A stretch of DNA of 31,388 nt from Reticulitermes lucifugus (Eukaryota; Arthropoda; Insecta; Blattodea; Rhinotermitidae). Location: NCBI GenBank assembly GCA_026260175.1, contig JAKCWW010004968.1, positions 7,254-38,641 of the forward strand, written 5' to 3'. Position 1 is the first letter of the stretch, and each line of letters opens with the position of its first letter. Below are positions 1 through 13,658 of the stretch, one piece after another. The notes beneath the pieces are model-generated. The model had not been told where the DNA came from. It saw nothing but the letters and a program-made list of their open reading frames with translations, and made no database searches. The translations under genes were made by a program, and so were the position numbers.

Positions 1-492
1 CAAGCTGTTGGTGAGGATACGGTAAACACTTGTTGGCGAGATTCCGACTTCTGTAGCAATTGCTGTGCATGAAATACTGCGCGTACCTTCAGGGACAAAT
101 TTCACTTGGTTCACATGGAGTTCATCGGTCGCCGTCGTTGGGGCTCCACTGCAAGGGGCGTTCCCGTCTGTTCCCGGCCACTCTTAATGAAATTTACCCA
201 TCGGCGAACAGTTTCACATGAAGGAGCATGTGTCCCTAAACCTTCCTTCAACGACTTGTAACACTCTAGAGCACTTTTACCCAACAGAACATTAAATTTT
301 ATTACTGTTCTCACGTCCGTCCGCGAGAAATTTTCTTGTAGTCTTTCCCAATCCATAGCTAAACAGCAACTGATGTCACAAAGACAGGGCACCTGTGTGA
401 TAGCAGCAATCCCACACATGTAATTTGAGTTCAATCACATGACGCACTGCACGGTGCTGCCACCATACACAAAACTTCTGAAATGGCCTTCG
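1..492 (-). mobile_element. mariner transposon, 5' half, cut by window edge
   Basis: The minus strand encodes the N-terminal part of a mariner transposase. A long frame begins near MDWERLQENF and contains the helix-turn-helix stretch IKFNVLLGKSALECYKSLKE, then HAPSCETVRRW. After a frame change at about 115 it continues with TDELHVNQVKF and GISPTSVYRILTNSL to position 1. The outer end CGAAGGCCATTTCAGAAG (reverse of 475-492) abuts a TA at 493-494, the usual mariner target site. It is nearly identical to the ends of the mariner at 21399-22666, so the two belong to one family. At least one frameshift indicates a dead copy. The catalytic half would lie beyond the left edge. Confidence 0.85.
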
Positions 493-2837
<2,345 letters not shown>

Positions 2838-4320
2838 CAGTAGATTCCGGTTAATTGGGATACATCGGGACTAGAACACTTTGGCCCAATTAAGCAGCTG
2901 CCCCAATTATGCGAAGTTTCATGTAAATAGTTAAAAAGGTATTAAAAGACAAACTAACATTTCACTGAGCAACAAATCATTTATTCAAATGAATTATAGA
3001 ACAAACAATAGCGAAATAAGTATTTAATATTTAAATATTATTCATGTTGAATTGTTTTCATTTTCCCTCATCGTCAACATCAACATAGTTAATGACCTGT
3101 CCGAGGATATGTCTGTTGTCCTTAAAGTCCTCCAATCTAATCCTATTAAAACAAAATACACAATTAGAGAAAATATTTGATATTTAAACGTTATATCACA
3201 TTTAATTTATATAACAAACATGCGCATACTTACTTTTCGACTTTTAGTTTCTAATAGTCATTGCCGGAAGAATTTATCCAGTGTATCTTGCCGTGTTCTT
3301 TTGATTGATTGTGAGTGAACAAAATCAGCACAGACATCTAGTGCAGACAATGGACTGCCTTCATTGCCTTCCTGCATGAAGTATCATCGTAATCGGCATC
3401 CTGTGTAGTTACTCGTTCAAGTTCAGATGTGTCATCTTCATCACTTTCCTCGCCTTCTAATTACTCGTCTTGGTGTTTTGATAGAATGCTTTCAACAATT
3501 TCATCCTCACCATCATCATTTTCATTGTAACATTCAACATTATTGTCGATACCTTCAAATTCTTCATAGTTCCTAACTTTTTGCACTTCTGAAATGGCTT
3601 CATATTCACTTTTGGCTGTTTCAGGCGTCTCCAAGCCTGAATACTTCAAACTGCCGTGAGACAAACAGTTCTGATTTGTCTTACTGCCTATTTCTCTCCA
3701 ACTATCAGCAACAAACTGTACTGCCTGGGGAAGGTTAACCTTTAAACTCACTTCCTTGGCTGTGGAAAATGATGTCAGTAGATTTTCTTCTATCGCATCT
3801 AGGATGTGGTTCACCAACATTCCACGGTACAACATCTTCACATTTTTTATGATTCCCATATCCATTGCCTGCACCAAGGATGTAGTGTTGACAGGCAAAA
3901 ATTCCAGCTTGATGTTTTTCAAACACTCTGAACACTGAGGGTGTGCCGCACAATTGTCAAGAATCAAAGAACTTTTCTTCATTTCCGCTGTAACTCCACA
4001 TCCCACCTCATTAACTATTTCTTAAAAATTTTGGAAGTCATCCATGCATTCTTATTAGCGTAGTATTCGACCGGTAAACTGTCCATTTTCAGCCCCTTAA
4101 AGCATCGAGGCTTAGCACTTTTCCCAATAACCAAGAGCTTCTTTTTCTCAGTTCCTGACATGTTTGAACAGCATAACACACTTATGCGATCCATTGCTTT
4201 CTTAGAACCCAACAATCTTACATGCTTGTAGCATAGAGAACTATCCTTGCTTTCTTGAATTTAATATCATGCCTACATTTCCATCGAGACAAGCAACCAC
4301 CTGTTGCGTTAAAATCATCA
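2838..4320 (-). pseudogene. Tigger/pogo-like DNA transposon, 5'-truncated transposase
   Basis: The minus strand encodes a broken DDE_1 (CENP-B/Tigger) transposase. From high to low coordinates it has a piece of the CENP-B-type DNA-binding domain ([18 protein letters not shown], about 4310-4250). The core follows ([20 protein letters not shown]) with a TAG where Trp is expected after KIFKK, and a frameshift. Next come the second catalytic Asp in LILDNCAAHP and the third in the QAMDMGIIKNVK region. The C-terminal tail ends RTRQDTLDKFFRQ near 3265. The first catalytic Asp region is missing. The 3' end carries a Tigger-type terminus, CAGTAGATTCCGGTTAATTG, starting at 2838 after a TA. I did not find the matching 5' TIR, so the element seems truncated. 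It sits antisense-neutral inside the TENT4 intron, on the same strand as the gene. Confidence 0.88.
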
Positions 4321-4794
4321 TGACCCAGCTTTGTTTACAAACGAACTACATACATGTTTCAGCCTTAGAGACCATCCTCAAAGAAACTCAAAATTACAAA
4401 CAATGGAATACTTACTACAGGTATTATGTAAGACATATTCAAAAAAATATGATGATTCTAATCATGTAGCTTCAATAATCTGTCTATACCAGTTGAAATT
4501 AGCAAATATTAAGAACATTTTACTGAAACTCAGTTGTATGAAATATTGATAAAACGTGTAAAATGTTTCCATTACAATTCTCATAAAACTTCCTTTTTAA
4601 CAAACAAACACACTGTACTAGTATAATATTAAATCTATCAGTTTGTGACTGTAACAGGTCACTAACACTGGTATCACACTGTTATGCTAATTCACTCTTG
4701 TTGCAGTGCGCAGCAACCAGTGAATGTGAAAGAAGATAATGATATTTTTTTAAATGATCCATAACCATACATTCAGCAATCAGATATGATAACG
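4321..4794. other. AT-rich intronic sequence, nothing recognised
   Basis: Several short open frames overlap on both strands, but none has recognisable domains. I see no terminal repeats. The 5' end of the Tigger element could lie here in unrecognisable form. Confidence 0.4.
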
Positions 4795-4844
4795 AAACAA
4801 ACAAATGCACATAAGCGTATGAAAGTATATTATACACAGTGTAT

Positions 4845-4890
4845 ACCTCCTACATGTTTCAGCCACTCATGTGGCCATTTTCAGGGAGGT
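4845..4890 (-). ncRNA. Hammerhead-ribozyme-like motif, left arm (core base altered)
   Basis: Read on the minus strand: ACCTCC, CTGAAAA, a stem GCCAC/GTGGC, GAAAC, a two-base loop, GTA, then GGAGGT. The outer strands ACCTCC and GGAGGT can pair over 6 bp. The layout is that of a type I hammerhead with minimal stem III. However, the invariant G8 of the CUGANGA core is A here, and there is an extra U before stem II, so cleavage is doubtful. Confidence 0.5.
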
Positions 4891-5535
4891 GCATTACAAA
4901 GCATAGACACAGCGAAATATTACAGAAGTATTAGAACCAATGCACAGATATAAAATGTTAAATTTTAAAAACAATACATGGTTTGAAATACATATTAAAG
5001 ATTAAAATACAGATAAAAATATTTGTGATAGAGTCTGATGGGTAATGCGTACTATGTGGTGTAATAAATCACCGTCCAAGCAGGGATGTGTTGATGTTTC
5101 TGGTAAGGCAGACCACTCTGTATTCTTTTTCCTGTATAAGAATTTGAGTTCTTGATTTATTCTGTAAGTTGTGGCTACCTTTTTAGTGTTTTGACATTGT
5201 CAGTTGTAACCATTAATGGTGATCTTAGTATATTTGGGCATTAGGTGGTTTAGCCAGCATATTTTATTGAACCAAACAGCAGTATTGGTTCTATGTAATT
5301 TCTCCTTCATGTTCTTGTAAGCATATATAGTGGTCTGCCTTACTAGTAACATCAACACATCCCTGCTTGGATGGTGATTTACTACACACTTAATACTTGT
5401 TGCTGATCAGAATCAATCACAAATATTTTTATCTGTATTTTAATCTTTAATGCGTATTTAAAATTTAATATTTTATATCTGTGCATTGGTTCTAACATTT
5501 CTGTAATATTTCGCTGTGTCTATCCTTTGTAACGC

Positions 5536-5580
5536 ACCTCCCTGAAAATGGCCACATGAGTGGCTGAAACATGTAGGAGT
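5536..5580 (+). ncRNA. Hammerhead-ribozyme-like motif, right arm (core base altered)
   Basis: This is the mirror copy of the motif at 4845-4890: ACCTCC, CTGAAAA, stem GCCAC/GTGGC, GAAAC, GTA, GGAGT. It carries the same G8-to-A change, so the change predates the inverted duplication or was homogenised between the arms. Confidence 0.5.
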
Positions 5581-5645
5581 TATACAGTGTGTATAATATA
5601 CTTTCATACACTTATGCGCATTTGTTGGTTTTGTTATCATATCTA

Positions 5646-6929
5646 AGATAATATGTTTAATCACAGAAATGTTAGTAGCTGTGTTCTAGTATTTTAATAT
5701 CAGACTGCTGTTTTTCAGGGTTGCTGGTATCATGCAGCTGCAACTTGATAAATTATTTTTTAAAGGTTTTCGTAAGGGTGATTATAAGCAGAATTACATA
5801 AAATACCTAAATGGGAAACTTAAGCATCAATTAGGTAAGCAGCATATATCTACCGTGAATCATCTAAGCCATGTAAAACTTCGCTTAGATGATGTATACG
5901 TATACAAAACCCTATCATTAAATTTCATTAAAAAATAAAAAAATGACTAAAAAGCTATTGCAGTTTAATATTATAATATAGTTATTTAAAAATACATTGC
6001 ACTTATATGGTGTCTAAATTTAAACTGTTAATTCAATGCACGATATTCAGGACACGGTCAAACTGTGTACAGAAATACAGTATTGTATTTATCTCAACAT
6101 AAGACCAGGTTTCTTCCCTTAAATTTAGTGTTTAAATGTCAGGTCATGGAAGATTCATGTCTTCTAGAATGTAATGCTGTGTCACTGGACAAGTATTTCC
6201 TGACATTCCATACAGGGTCTAACAGTCCAAGAAGAATAACCATGTGCATTATATGGGTGTGGGTGGAGAAAGAACACTGTGGGAGGCAAGCCAATAAGGG
6301 TAGTAGTGATCTACACTGGGGAGGGTCTTTGTACAATAGCTGGGATGGGTGTATGGTTAAGGTTAAGCTAAATGGAAGGTGGCTGTAGCATGAGGGGCTT
6401 ACAGAAGTGCCAGTCGAAGGAGAGAGATAACTAAGTTGGCCCTTAAAGGGCTGTAATTAACTGATCATAATACACAGGCCCCCTATGCTCTCTTAGGGAG
6501 TGAATGAGAGATTTCCATGACCTGCTCAAGATCAGTCATCCTTCCACTTCATGTTGCTGCAATGCAGATCAATCTTATATACTTCCCTGATGATGTGTTC
6601 AACATAATGATGTTTAAACAGCAACATGAACAAACAAAGCACAATAAACAGATGACCAACCAGGAGCCACCACAAAACAAATCCACACAAAAAATCCAAT
6701 GCAAAAGTGCAGTGAATAGTGAGAACATTACAGACTAAGTGCAATAAGAGTAAACATGACATAATCACCACCCAATACGGCAGTAAGAATAAAATTAAAA
6801 GGGGAAAAAAGGGGGAAAGGAAAACAACAGGTTGCATTTAGACTGCACTAAAAATGTTTGTCAATAATAGGAAGAGTAACACAGTAAACATGCCAGAACA
6901 GTCATGCCCTGCAGACAGTTCCTAACATG
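5646..6929. other. Intronic sequence with one unassigned 68-codon ORF
   Basis: A plus-strand frame at 5732-5938 (starting MQLQLDKLFFKGFRKGDYKQ) is lysine-rich and preceded by a pyrimidine tract and CAG at about 5712-5719. It has no domain I recognise and lies antisense to TENT4, so I do not call it a gene. From 5939 to 6929 I see short overlapping frames on both strands and a purine-rich run at 6796-6828, nothing more. Confidence 0.4.
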
Positions 6930-7182
6930 CACTCTTCTGGGATATTACATATCGCTGAGTGGTAGTTCTGTACTGATGTTTCAGGACAACCTATCAGTCC
7001 CATCTTCAAGGATCAGGAAGCCCAAGAAGGCTTTCTTCTTGGACTTTTGTACTGACATTTTGGGACAACCTATCGGTCCCATCTTCAAGGGTCAGGACCC
7101 TTTAAGATGGGACCAATAGGTTGTCTGAAACGTCAGTACAGAACTACCACTCAATGCTGCGTAATATCCCAGAAGAGCACAA
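6930..7182. mobile_element. Fold-back repeat with three copies of a ribozyme-like arm
   Basis: The left arm (about 6930-7018, containing TGTTTCAGGACAACCTATCA) is followed by a second partial copy in the same orientation (7042-7097, GGGACAACCTATCGGTCCCA). A third copy is inverted (7099-7182, TGGGACCAATAGGTTGTCTG). The outer flanks CTCTTCTGGGATATTACATA and its reverse complement (7159-7178) also match. The arms contain the CTTGAAGATGGGACC...GAAAC pattern, which resembles a degenerate hammerhead fold. Related sequence occurs at 24206-24410. No coding capacity is seen. Confidence 0.75.
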
Positions 7183-7656
7183 ATCTCATCTACATCGCGG
7201 TGGAAGCCCAAAATCACGCACAGTTCCTAATGTGTTATTACTCATCCCATACATAGGCTGAGCTAGTGGCAGCATCACTAAATAAATCACAAATAAAGCA
7301 ATAACTAACTAAATAGAACACTGCATGTGCTGCATTGATGAACCTCACAGCAGGTGAAATGTCATATTAAACTTTCACAAATGTTGCACAATTAATTTTC
7401 AGTTACATAATCAGGAATTTAAACATTTAGTAGGCCTTGAATCAAAGATGGAAAAATTTAAAGGAAAATATCCCTAATGACAGGCCTTTCATGAACTGCT
7501 CTTATCAATAATACAATGGGTACAGGTCATTTCTGTATAAAATAAATGGAATGTTACTCATTCAAAAAATGTTGTAAATATAGGCAAATTTTCAAGGTAC
7601 GAAGGCATATCGCTAGTTTCAAGAGGCAGTAACAAAATATATGCTTAAAATTGTTA
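7183..7656. other. Intronic sequence; distal part of the preceding repeat family
   Basis: At 7187-7212 the sequence ATCTACATCGCGGTGGAAGC is the inverse of that at 24209-24225, so the 6930 repeat probably extends to about 7215. The remainder is AT-rich with no recognised features. Confidence 0.4.
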
Positions 7657-8330
7657 TTATTTACTGTTGTCCCCTTCAAAGTAGTCCCCTTTTGACTTCA
7701 CACAATGGGTCCAGTGCTTCTACCATTGCTAGAAGTACCACTGGAATTGACTTTTGGAATCACATGTAGGGAGGTCAGAAATTGTTCCTGTGTATCATGA
7801 ACATCCTGGAAACGATACCCTCATAGCTGCAATTTCATTCTCAGAAACACAAAGAAAGTATAACAGGCCAAATCTGGTGAGCAAGGACAGAGGGGGACCA
7901 CAGCCATGTTTTAAGCAGCCAAAAATTCTTGCTGCTTCTGCTCATCGTAGAGTAACTGTGGCAAAGATTTCATGGAGATCTGCCACATGTTTTAAGTCCT
8001 CCCTCCGAATTCACCGACATGTTCCATACCAGAAGCCTGACTTGCCAGCAATATTCAAAATGGTACTTCATTAGTCTTCACTGACTGTTTTCCTAACTTT
8101 ATACACATTTTCATCTGTGTGACCTGTGGAGGAACGACCTGAACACTCACAATCTTAAACCACAGTTTCCCCAACTTGAATCCAGAAAACCATTCAAAAG
8201 TATGTGTCCTCCCTATGGCACCATCAACAAACCTGCTTTGAGCAGTTTGTGTACTGCCAATACAGTTTGCCCGACTTAAAAGCAAACTTAATACAAATGT
8301 GTTATTCATTCAAATCAGTCATTAGAAAAT
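7657..8330 (-). pseudogene. Internally deleted mariner transposase remnant
   Basis: The minus strand begins with a mariner N-terminal domain in shifting frames: VDGAIGRTHTFEWFSGFKLG (about 8240-8180), then a segment ending STGHTDENVYKVRKT, then IAGKSGFWYGTCR near 8040. At the low-coordinate end the typical mariner C-terminus KGDYFEGDNSK runs to a TAA at 7659-7657. The catalytic DDE middle is largely missing and several stops and frameshifts interrupt it. It differs in sequence from the mariner at 1-492, so it is a separate family. The terminal repeats could not be placed confidently. Confidence 0.75.
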
Positions 8331-8929
8331 TGTAGATCATGCTTAGCACACCCAACAATAAACACCTACTGCTAAGCAATGCAGAAGGTTATGTATGAAA
8401 AACTCACTAAGACTGATTCAGAAGACAGCAATACTATCACACCTACAGACAGCAAGCTATGCTACTTGCCATTCTTGGTCCTAGCTGTGAGTTCAGAAAT
8501 TTCTTGATATACCTTCATATTTCAGGACCAAACATAACAAATACACACCTATAAAAAACACAACTGTTCAACCGTGTTTTATATTCTTGTTTTAACACTA
8601 ACATTGAATACACTCACATTACTAGTTCTTTGAATGTCTCAATTGTCTCTCCTATTCAAAGATTGTAAGCAAATTAGGTACTAAATAATATGTGCAAGCA
8701 AAATCAAAGAACAAGAAGCAAAATAGTAAAACTTAAAAAAACATTTATTTCAATATTTGCAAAATAAAGGCTGATTTGGATTGCAAATCAGTTCTTGTAG
8801 AAGTGAAATGGTTAAAACAAGGATCCATTCAAGACAATACTGCACATAATGATACTGTAATTTACATTCAGTTCACTGGTGACAAAATCCCCAAGGTTAT
8901 CCACATTTACATACATACATTCCATGGAT
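8331..8929. other. AT-rich intronic sequence, nothing recognised
   Basis: I see no ORF with a recognisable domain, no inverted repeats and no clear TE ends. Confidence 0.4.
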
Positions 8930-9280
8930 CCATAAGTCTGTCGAAGTGACAACTGGATGTGGAATAAGTCATAATATACAAATATATAGCTATACAGACT
9001 ACAGAATTTTACATTTGAACACTATAAACTAAAACACTATTAACATGTTACATACCTCACTATGAACCATCTTTATACATAAAAAATTCATCTACTGAGT
9101 AAAAGGAGTGCGTATTTAAGTATTTTCTTAATGCTGCTTTAAATTTTGTCTTTTCATTCTTAAGACTTATGAGACTCAGAGGGAGTCTGTTGAAAATTCT
9201 GATACCGTGATACATCAGTTTAACTACTCTGCTATCAGATTTAGCTATGTAAGGTGCAAAATATATGACATACTGGGGAA
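8930..9280 (-). pseudogene. LINE (non-LTR retrotransposon) 3' end
   Basis: The minus-strand frame from about 9280 to 9060 reads VIYFAPYIAKSDSRVVKLMY, then HGIRIFNRLPLSL, then KFKAALRKYLNTHSFYSVDE. This is the usual C-terminal tail of jockey/CR1-like reverse-transcriptase ORF2 proteins (a G(I/V)K(I/V)FN-LP pattern followed by a FK..L...L..HSFYS.DE pattern). It ends at a stop at 9062-9060. The following 130 bp, with CATACATACATTCCATGGAT on the plus strand, is consistent with the 3' UTR. The upstream RT domain is absent, as expected for a 5'-truncated insertion. Confidence 0.75.
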
Positions 9281-9682
9281 GAGGATGTATGTGGTGTGTT
9301 GGAGGAGAGAAGGTGTCCTCCCTTCTTGCCTCCCACACACCACATAGCAGAGAAGGAAAGGTGGGAAGAGCATGAGAACAATGAGGGAAAAAAGACAGTG
9401 AGAAAAGAAAGAAGATGAGGCAGAGCTTTCATTAAATAAATCATGAAAGGACCCTTGGATAAACTTCCTGGGCATTACTACTTCCCAAGAATGAATCAAT
9501 GCATGGAAAGAAACCTGTACAGCTGTTATAACCCCTGATAACACAGAGATGTTCAAGTATTTAAAGTTATTAATTTTTTTTATCTTACATTCACCGTGCA
9601 TTTTTCTTTCAATATTTAACAACCAACTAAATGCACTTTTTTATCTAAACCTATTTTATAGTTTTATGAATTTATCTAAAAG

Positions 9683-9726
9683 CCCCTACATATGTTTCGG
9701 TCTGATTTCAGGCCATCTTCAGGGGG
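9683..9726 (-). ncRNA. Hammerhead-ribozyme-like motif, left arm
   Basis: Minus strand: CCCC, core CTGAAGA, T, stem GGCCTG/CAGACC with loop AAAT, GAAAC, loop ATAT, GTA, GGGG. It has all invariant core bases of CUGANGA...GAAA and a UH cleavage position (GUA). Stem I is CCCC/GGGG and stem III is minimal (AC/GU). Stem II has one mismatch, and one extra U sits between the core and stem II. Confidence 0.6.
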
Positions 9727-10102
9727 TCACAACTACACTTATAACACTTCCATATGTTCATCCAATTGCATATTAGTGTAGATCACTCATGTCTAATCAT
9801 GTAGTCTGTAAAATCACTTTTAAAAACACAGGTTAAAATAGATTAAAATAGATGCACGATTAAAGTGCAAAGCACATGTGAAACACACTGTACACCAACA
9901 CAGGGTTCTGTCTAAGTTGTCTGTTCGAGAAGAAAATAGTAACTCCTTTCCTTGTTTCTGCACGTCATTGGTTAATTGAAGCATAGAATCATGGTTCTGT
10001 GTATCATATTTTATATAAAGCTGCTTGTGTCTTGTGCTGTCGTGTTGGTGGTGCATGCTGTTAGGATGTCTTGTAGCTTGTTTTATATAAGTGTAGTTGT
10101 GA

Positions 10103-10146
10103 CCCCCTGAAGATGGTCTGAAATCAGACCGAAACATATGTAGGGG
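10103..10146 (+). ncRNA. Hammerhead-ribozyme-like motif, right arm
   Basis: Plus strand: CCCC, CTGAAGA, T, perfect stem GGTCTG/CAGACC with loop AAAT, GAAAC, loop ATAT, GTA, GGGG. Core nucleotides, stem I, stem II and a minimal stem III are all present. The predicted cleavage is after the A of GTA (10142). The only departure from a textbook type I hammerhead is the single U between A9 and stem II, which recurs in the other copies in this window. Confidence 0.63.
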
Positions 10147-10218
10147 CTTTTAGATAAATTCATAAACTATAAAATAGTTTTAAATAAAAAAGTGCATTTA
10201 GTTGGTTGTTAAATATTA

Positions 10219-11292
10219 TTTAAAGTTACTTTGAATAAAGAGATAACATGAAATCAAAATACACATAGGGCATCCAGAAAAGTATGAAGGAGATTGGAAT
10301 TATTACAGAGGTGTCAGCATTTACAGGGCTGTCTTCTGGATTATGACACTGCAAAGTCTGGTACACTGTGTCATAACTCAGAGCCTGCAATCTAAATCAT
10401 CACAGGTATAAAATCTCAGATCCCACACTTGTGACTTCATACAAAAGAAATCTGACACTGAGCAACCACAGCTACCCATAACAGCATAATCCTTTGGCAT
10501 AGATCATATGTAACCGGTCAAAATACTGCCAGAAGTAATGGAATCTGAAACATTGTGCCCTCCTCACATATGCACAAGATCCTATAAATTATCTTCCCAT
10601 CCTTATCTTAATCTCTGAAATGTTCTCTTTCCATGGGATTTCATAACCTAAACTGTGGGTTAATTTTATTTCTATCCATGCTACATGACTCACCTACCTC
10701 AACCTCCCGCATCAACCATCTTTACAATACCAGTTGAATAAAATAAATCACAAAACTTCAAATTTATGCATCTCCATTCCCTTAATATTTCATCTGTTTT
10801 GCCCCTCAGCAATTTCTGTTTTCAGGCACGTCCATCTGTGTTGTGGAATGATGGACCAAGAGACATAACCATATTAAACAACTGCAGGTATGCACACAGA
10901 ATTTTTCACTGGTGCAAGGAGGAGAGGGGTTAACCCTGAGGTTATTAAGTTATTTGATTTTAAAAACTATGTTATGAAAATCATGTCATAAATATACCTA
11001 TAACATAACGCTGTAAGCAGCTGCACTTACATACATATAAATGTAACTACATGTTCCATGACTGGCTCACCTAATTTAAATCACAAGGTCTAATCTTCTT
11101 GGTTTTTTAAGTTCATCTAAAATGTCCTAGGTTTATTTATGTTTCAAAATTCCAATGTAATAGTCATCAGCCAATCCAGTGACTGAGCCTGACCGAAGGG
11201 TAAATCATGTAAAATGGATATCACTGTGTCTATAAAATCTGGGTTTTTTAATCTCAATTTGCAATTTGGGGATGGGGGCCTGCAGCCCAGTA
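10219..11292. other. Intronic sequence, nothing recognised
   Basis: I see no ORF with a recognisable domain and no clear terminal repeats. A G-rich run on the minus strand at 11262-11310 precedes the poly-C tract. Confidence 0.4.
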
Positions 11293-11510
11293 CCCCCCCC
11301 CCCCTTTGGGTGCATGCCTGAACAATTGATACAATTAAGCTTAGAGTTCTGCACACTTTAAAAACGTTTTAAACATTATTTTTACACATTCTTCATTAGG
11401 TAAAAAAAATGGACACTATGTGAAGCCACGACCATCCTCCTGTATGCCTGTGGCCTTGTGTCAGTACCCAAAGCATGAATTCCCCCCCCCCNNNNNNNNN
11501 NNNNNNNNNN
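11293..11510. other. Poly-C tracts and a 19-base assembly gap
   Basis: A run of 12 C at 11293-11304 and another of 10 C at 11482-11491 lie here. The second runs directly into 19 N (11492-11510). The gap is probably a sequencing or assembly failure at the homopolymer, so its true length is unknown. Confidence 0.9.
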
Positions 11511-11544
11511 ATCAGACACTGGAGAACCTCACCAAAAGATATTG

Positions 11545-12140
11545 GGCAATTCCAATTTTCAACCATATTGATCCATACTATAGCCCAGCATACATAAGGC
11601 CAAGAACCTGGGTAGCATAGTCATTATAGTGCCCAGGCCCAGTGCTGGTTTGATTTCTGGCATGGCAAGAGTTTTCTTTTCTCCAGTGTCCAGACTGGTT
11701 CTGCTCCAACCAACCTCCTGTTCAATGGCAATCAGGGGAACTTTTCCCAGGGGTAAAGTGGCCAGAGTTCAAAGCTAACCACTCATCAACATCTAGTACA
11801 AAGGTTAAGAATGAGTGGAGCTGTACTCCCCATATCCCTTCATGATATGCTCAGAAGCACCTTTATTTTACTTTATACATAAGACCATACATGGACTTTT
11901 CCATGTGTCCCAAAAACTGCTTTACAGGTTTTATGGAAATTTTAAAGCTTCCAGCAGAAACTGTCTGGCAATTCCAATTTTCAACCACATTGATCCATAA
12001 CAAAGACTAGTTTATATAAGGCTATAATGCACTTTTCCATGTAACCCACACATCATTTTGGAGATTTTATTGAATATGGATACAGAAGGCTTCCACCACA
12101 AATTGCTACGCAATACCAATTTTCATGCATATCGACTCAC
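11545..12140. repeat. About 145-bp tandem repeat, three decayed units
   Basis: The marker GGCAATTCCAATTTTCAACC occurs at about 11547 and 11967, and a diverged form (CGCAATACCAATTTTCATGC) at about 12110. It is followed each time by a GAT/GACTCAYA-like segment. The intervening blocks (ACTTTTCCATGTGTCCCAAA versus CACTTTTCCATGTAACCCAC) also align. The first unit is split by the SINE at 11603-11874 and abuts the gap. It could be the diverged tail of a larger satellite. Confidence 0.65.
11590..11887 (+). mobile_element. tRNA-derived SINE with target-site duplication
   Basis: The SINE lies between 13-bp direct repeats ATACATAAG(G/A)CCA at 11590-11602 and 11875-11887, the likely target-site duplication. 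It starts with a tRNA-like head: an A-box-like GGTAGCATAGTCATTATAG (11611-11629) and a B-box-like GGTTTGATTTC (11647-11657). The body, including CAGGGGTAAAGTGGCCAGAG, matches the reverse complement of the copy at 27295-27562. The internal A and B boxes are RNA polymerase III promoter elements in such SINEs. Confidence 0.8.
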
Positions 12141-12167
12141 AACAACAACAACAACAACAACAACAAG
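12140..12167 (+). repeat. (CAA)n microsatellite
   Basis: A run of nine perfect CAA repeats lies at the end of the third tandem-repeat unit. Confidence 0.95.
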
Positions 12168-13637
<1,470 letters not shown>

Positions 13638-13658
13638 ATGACGGTTGGAAAAGTCAAG
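13638..13658 (+). CDS. Possible first coding exon of an unidentified divergent gene
   Basis: ATG in a good context (ACAAGATGA) opens seven codons, MTVGKVK, that end at a strong GTAAGTAC donor. The position, divergent from the TENT4 start at 183 bp, suits a first exon. A possible continuation in phase lies at 13993 or 13996-14082 after TTACAG/CAG: ATVSLQGGISIVKKGFSFEG and eight more residues, then TGA. I cannot identify the protein, and no convincing further exon is visible before ACSF3. It may also be chance. Confidence 0.3.

Larger units (their letters stand above)
4795..5645. mobile_element. Fold-back element with about 320-bp inverted arms (non-autonomous PLE-like)
   Basis: The left arm (about 4795-5120) and right arm (about 5330-5645) are near-identical in inverted orientation over their whole length. 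Examples are the blocks around TGAAAGTATATTATACACAG and CAAGCAGGGATGTGTTGATG. A spacer of about 200 bp separates them. Each arm carries a hammerhead-like motif 50-100 bp from its outer end, pointing outward. No coding sequence is evident. Inverted terminal arms with such motifs are known from Penelope-like retroelements, so I infer a non-autonomous or deleted PLE. Confidence 0.8.
9608..10218. mobile_element. Fold-back element with about 135-bp arms and two intact-looking ribozyme motifs
   Basis: The left arm (about 9608-9747, CAACCAACTAAATGCACTTT ... TAAAAGCCCCTACATATGTT) and right arm (about 10083-10218) are inverted copies differing at few sites. About 340 bp of unrelated sequence lies between them. 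Each arm carries a hammerhead-like motif. No RT or other coding region is recognisable. It looks like a miniature derivative of a PLE-type element, but no relative with coding capacity is visible in this window. Confidence 0.78.

Noticed and set aside
3735..3953. 72-codon minus-strand ORF starting MCGTPSVFRVFEKHQ
   Set aside because: It overlaps the Tigger transposase frame in another phase; the transposase frame has the DDE motifs.
11420..11620. 66-codon ORF across the run of N
   Set aside because: It reads through an assembly gap and a poly-C tract. There is no coding evidence.
12140..12167. CRISPR-like or regulatory tandem repeat
   Set aside because: It is a simple CAA microsatellite without spacers.
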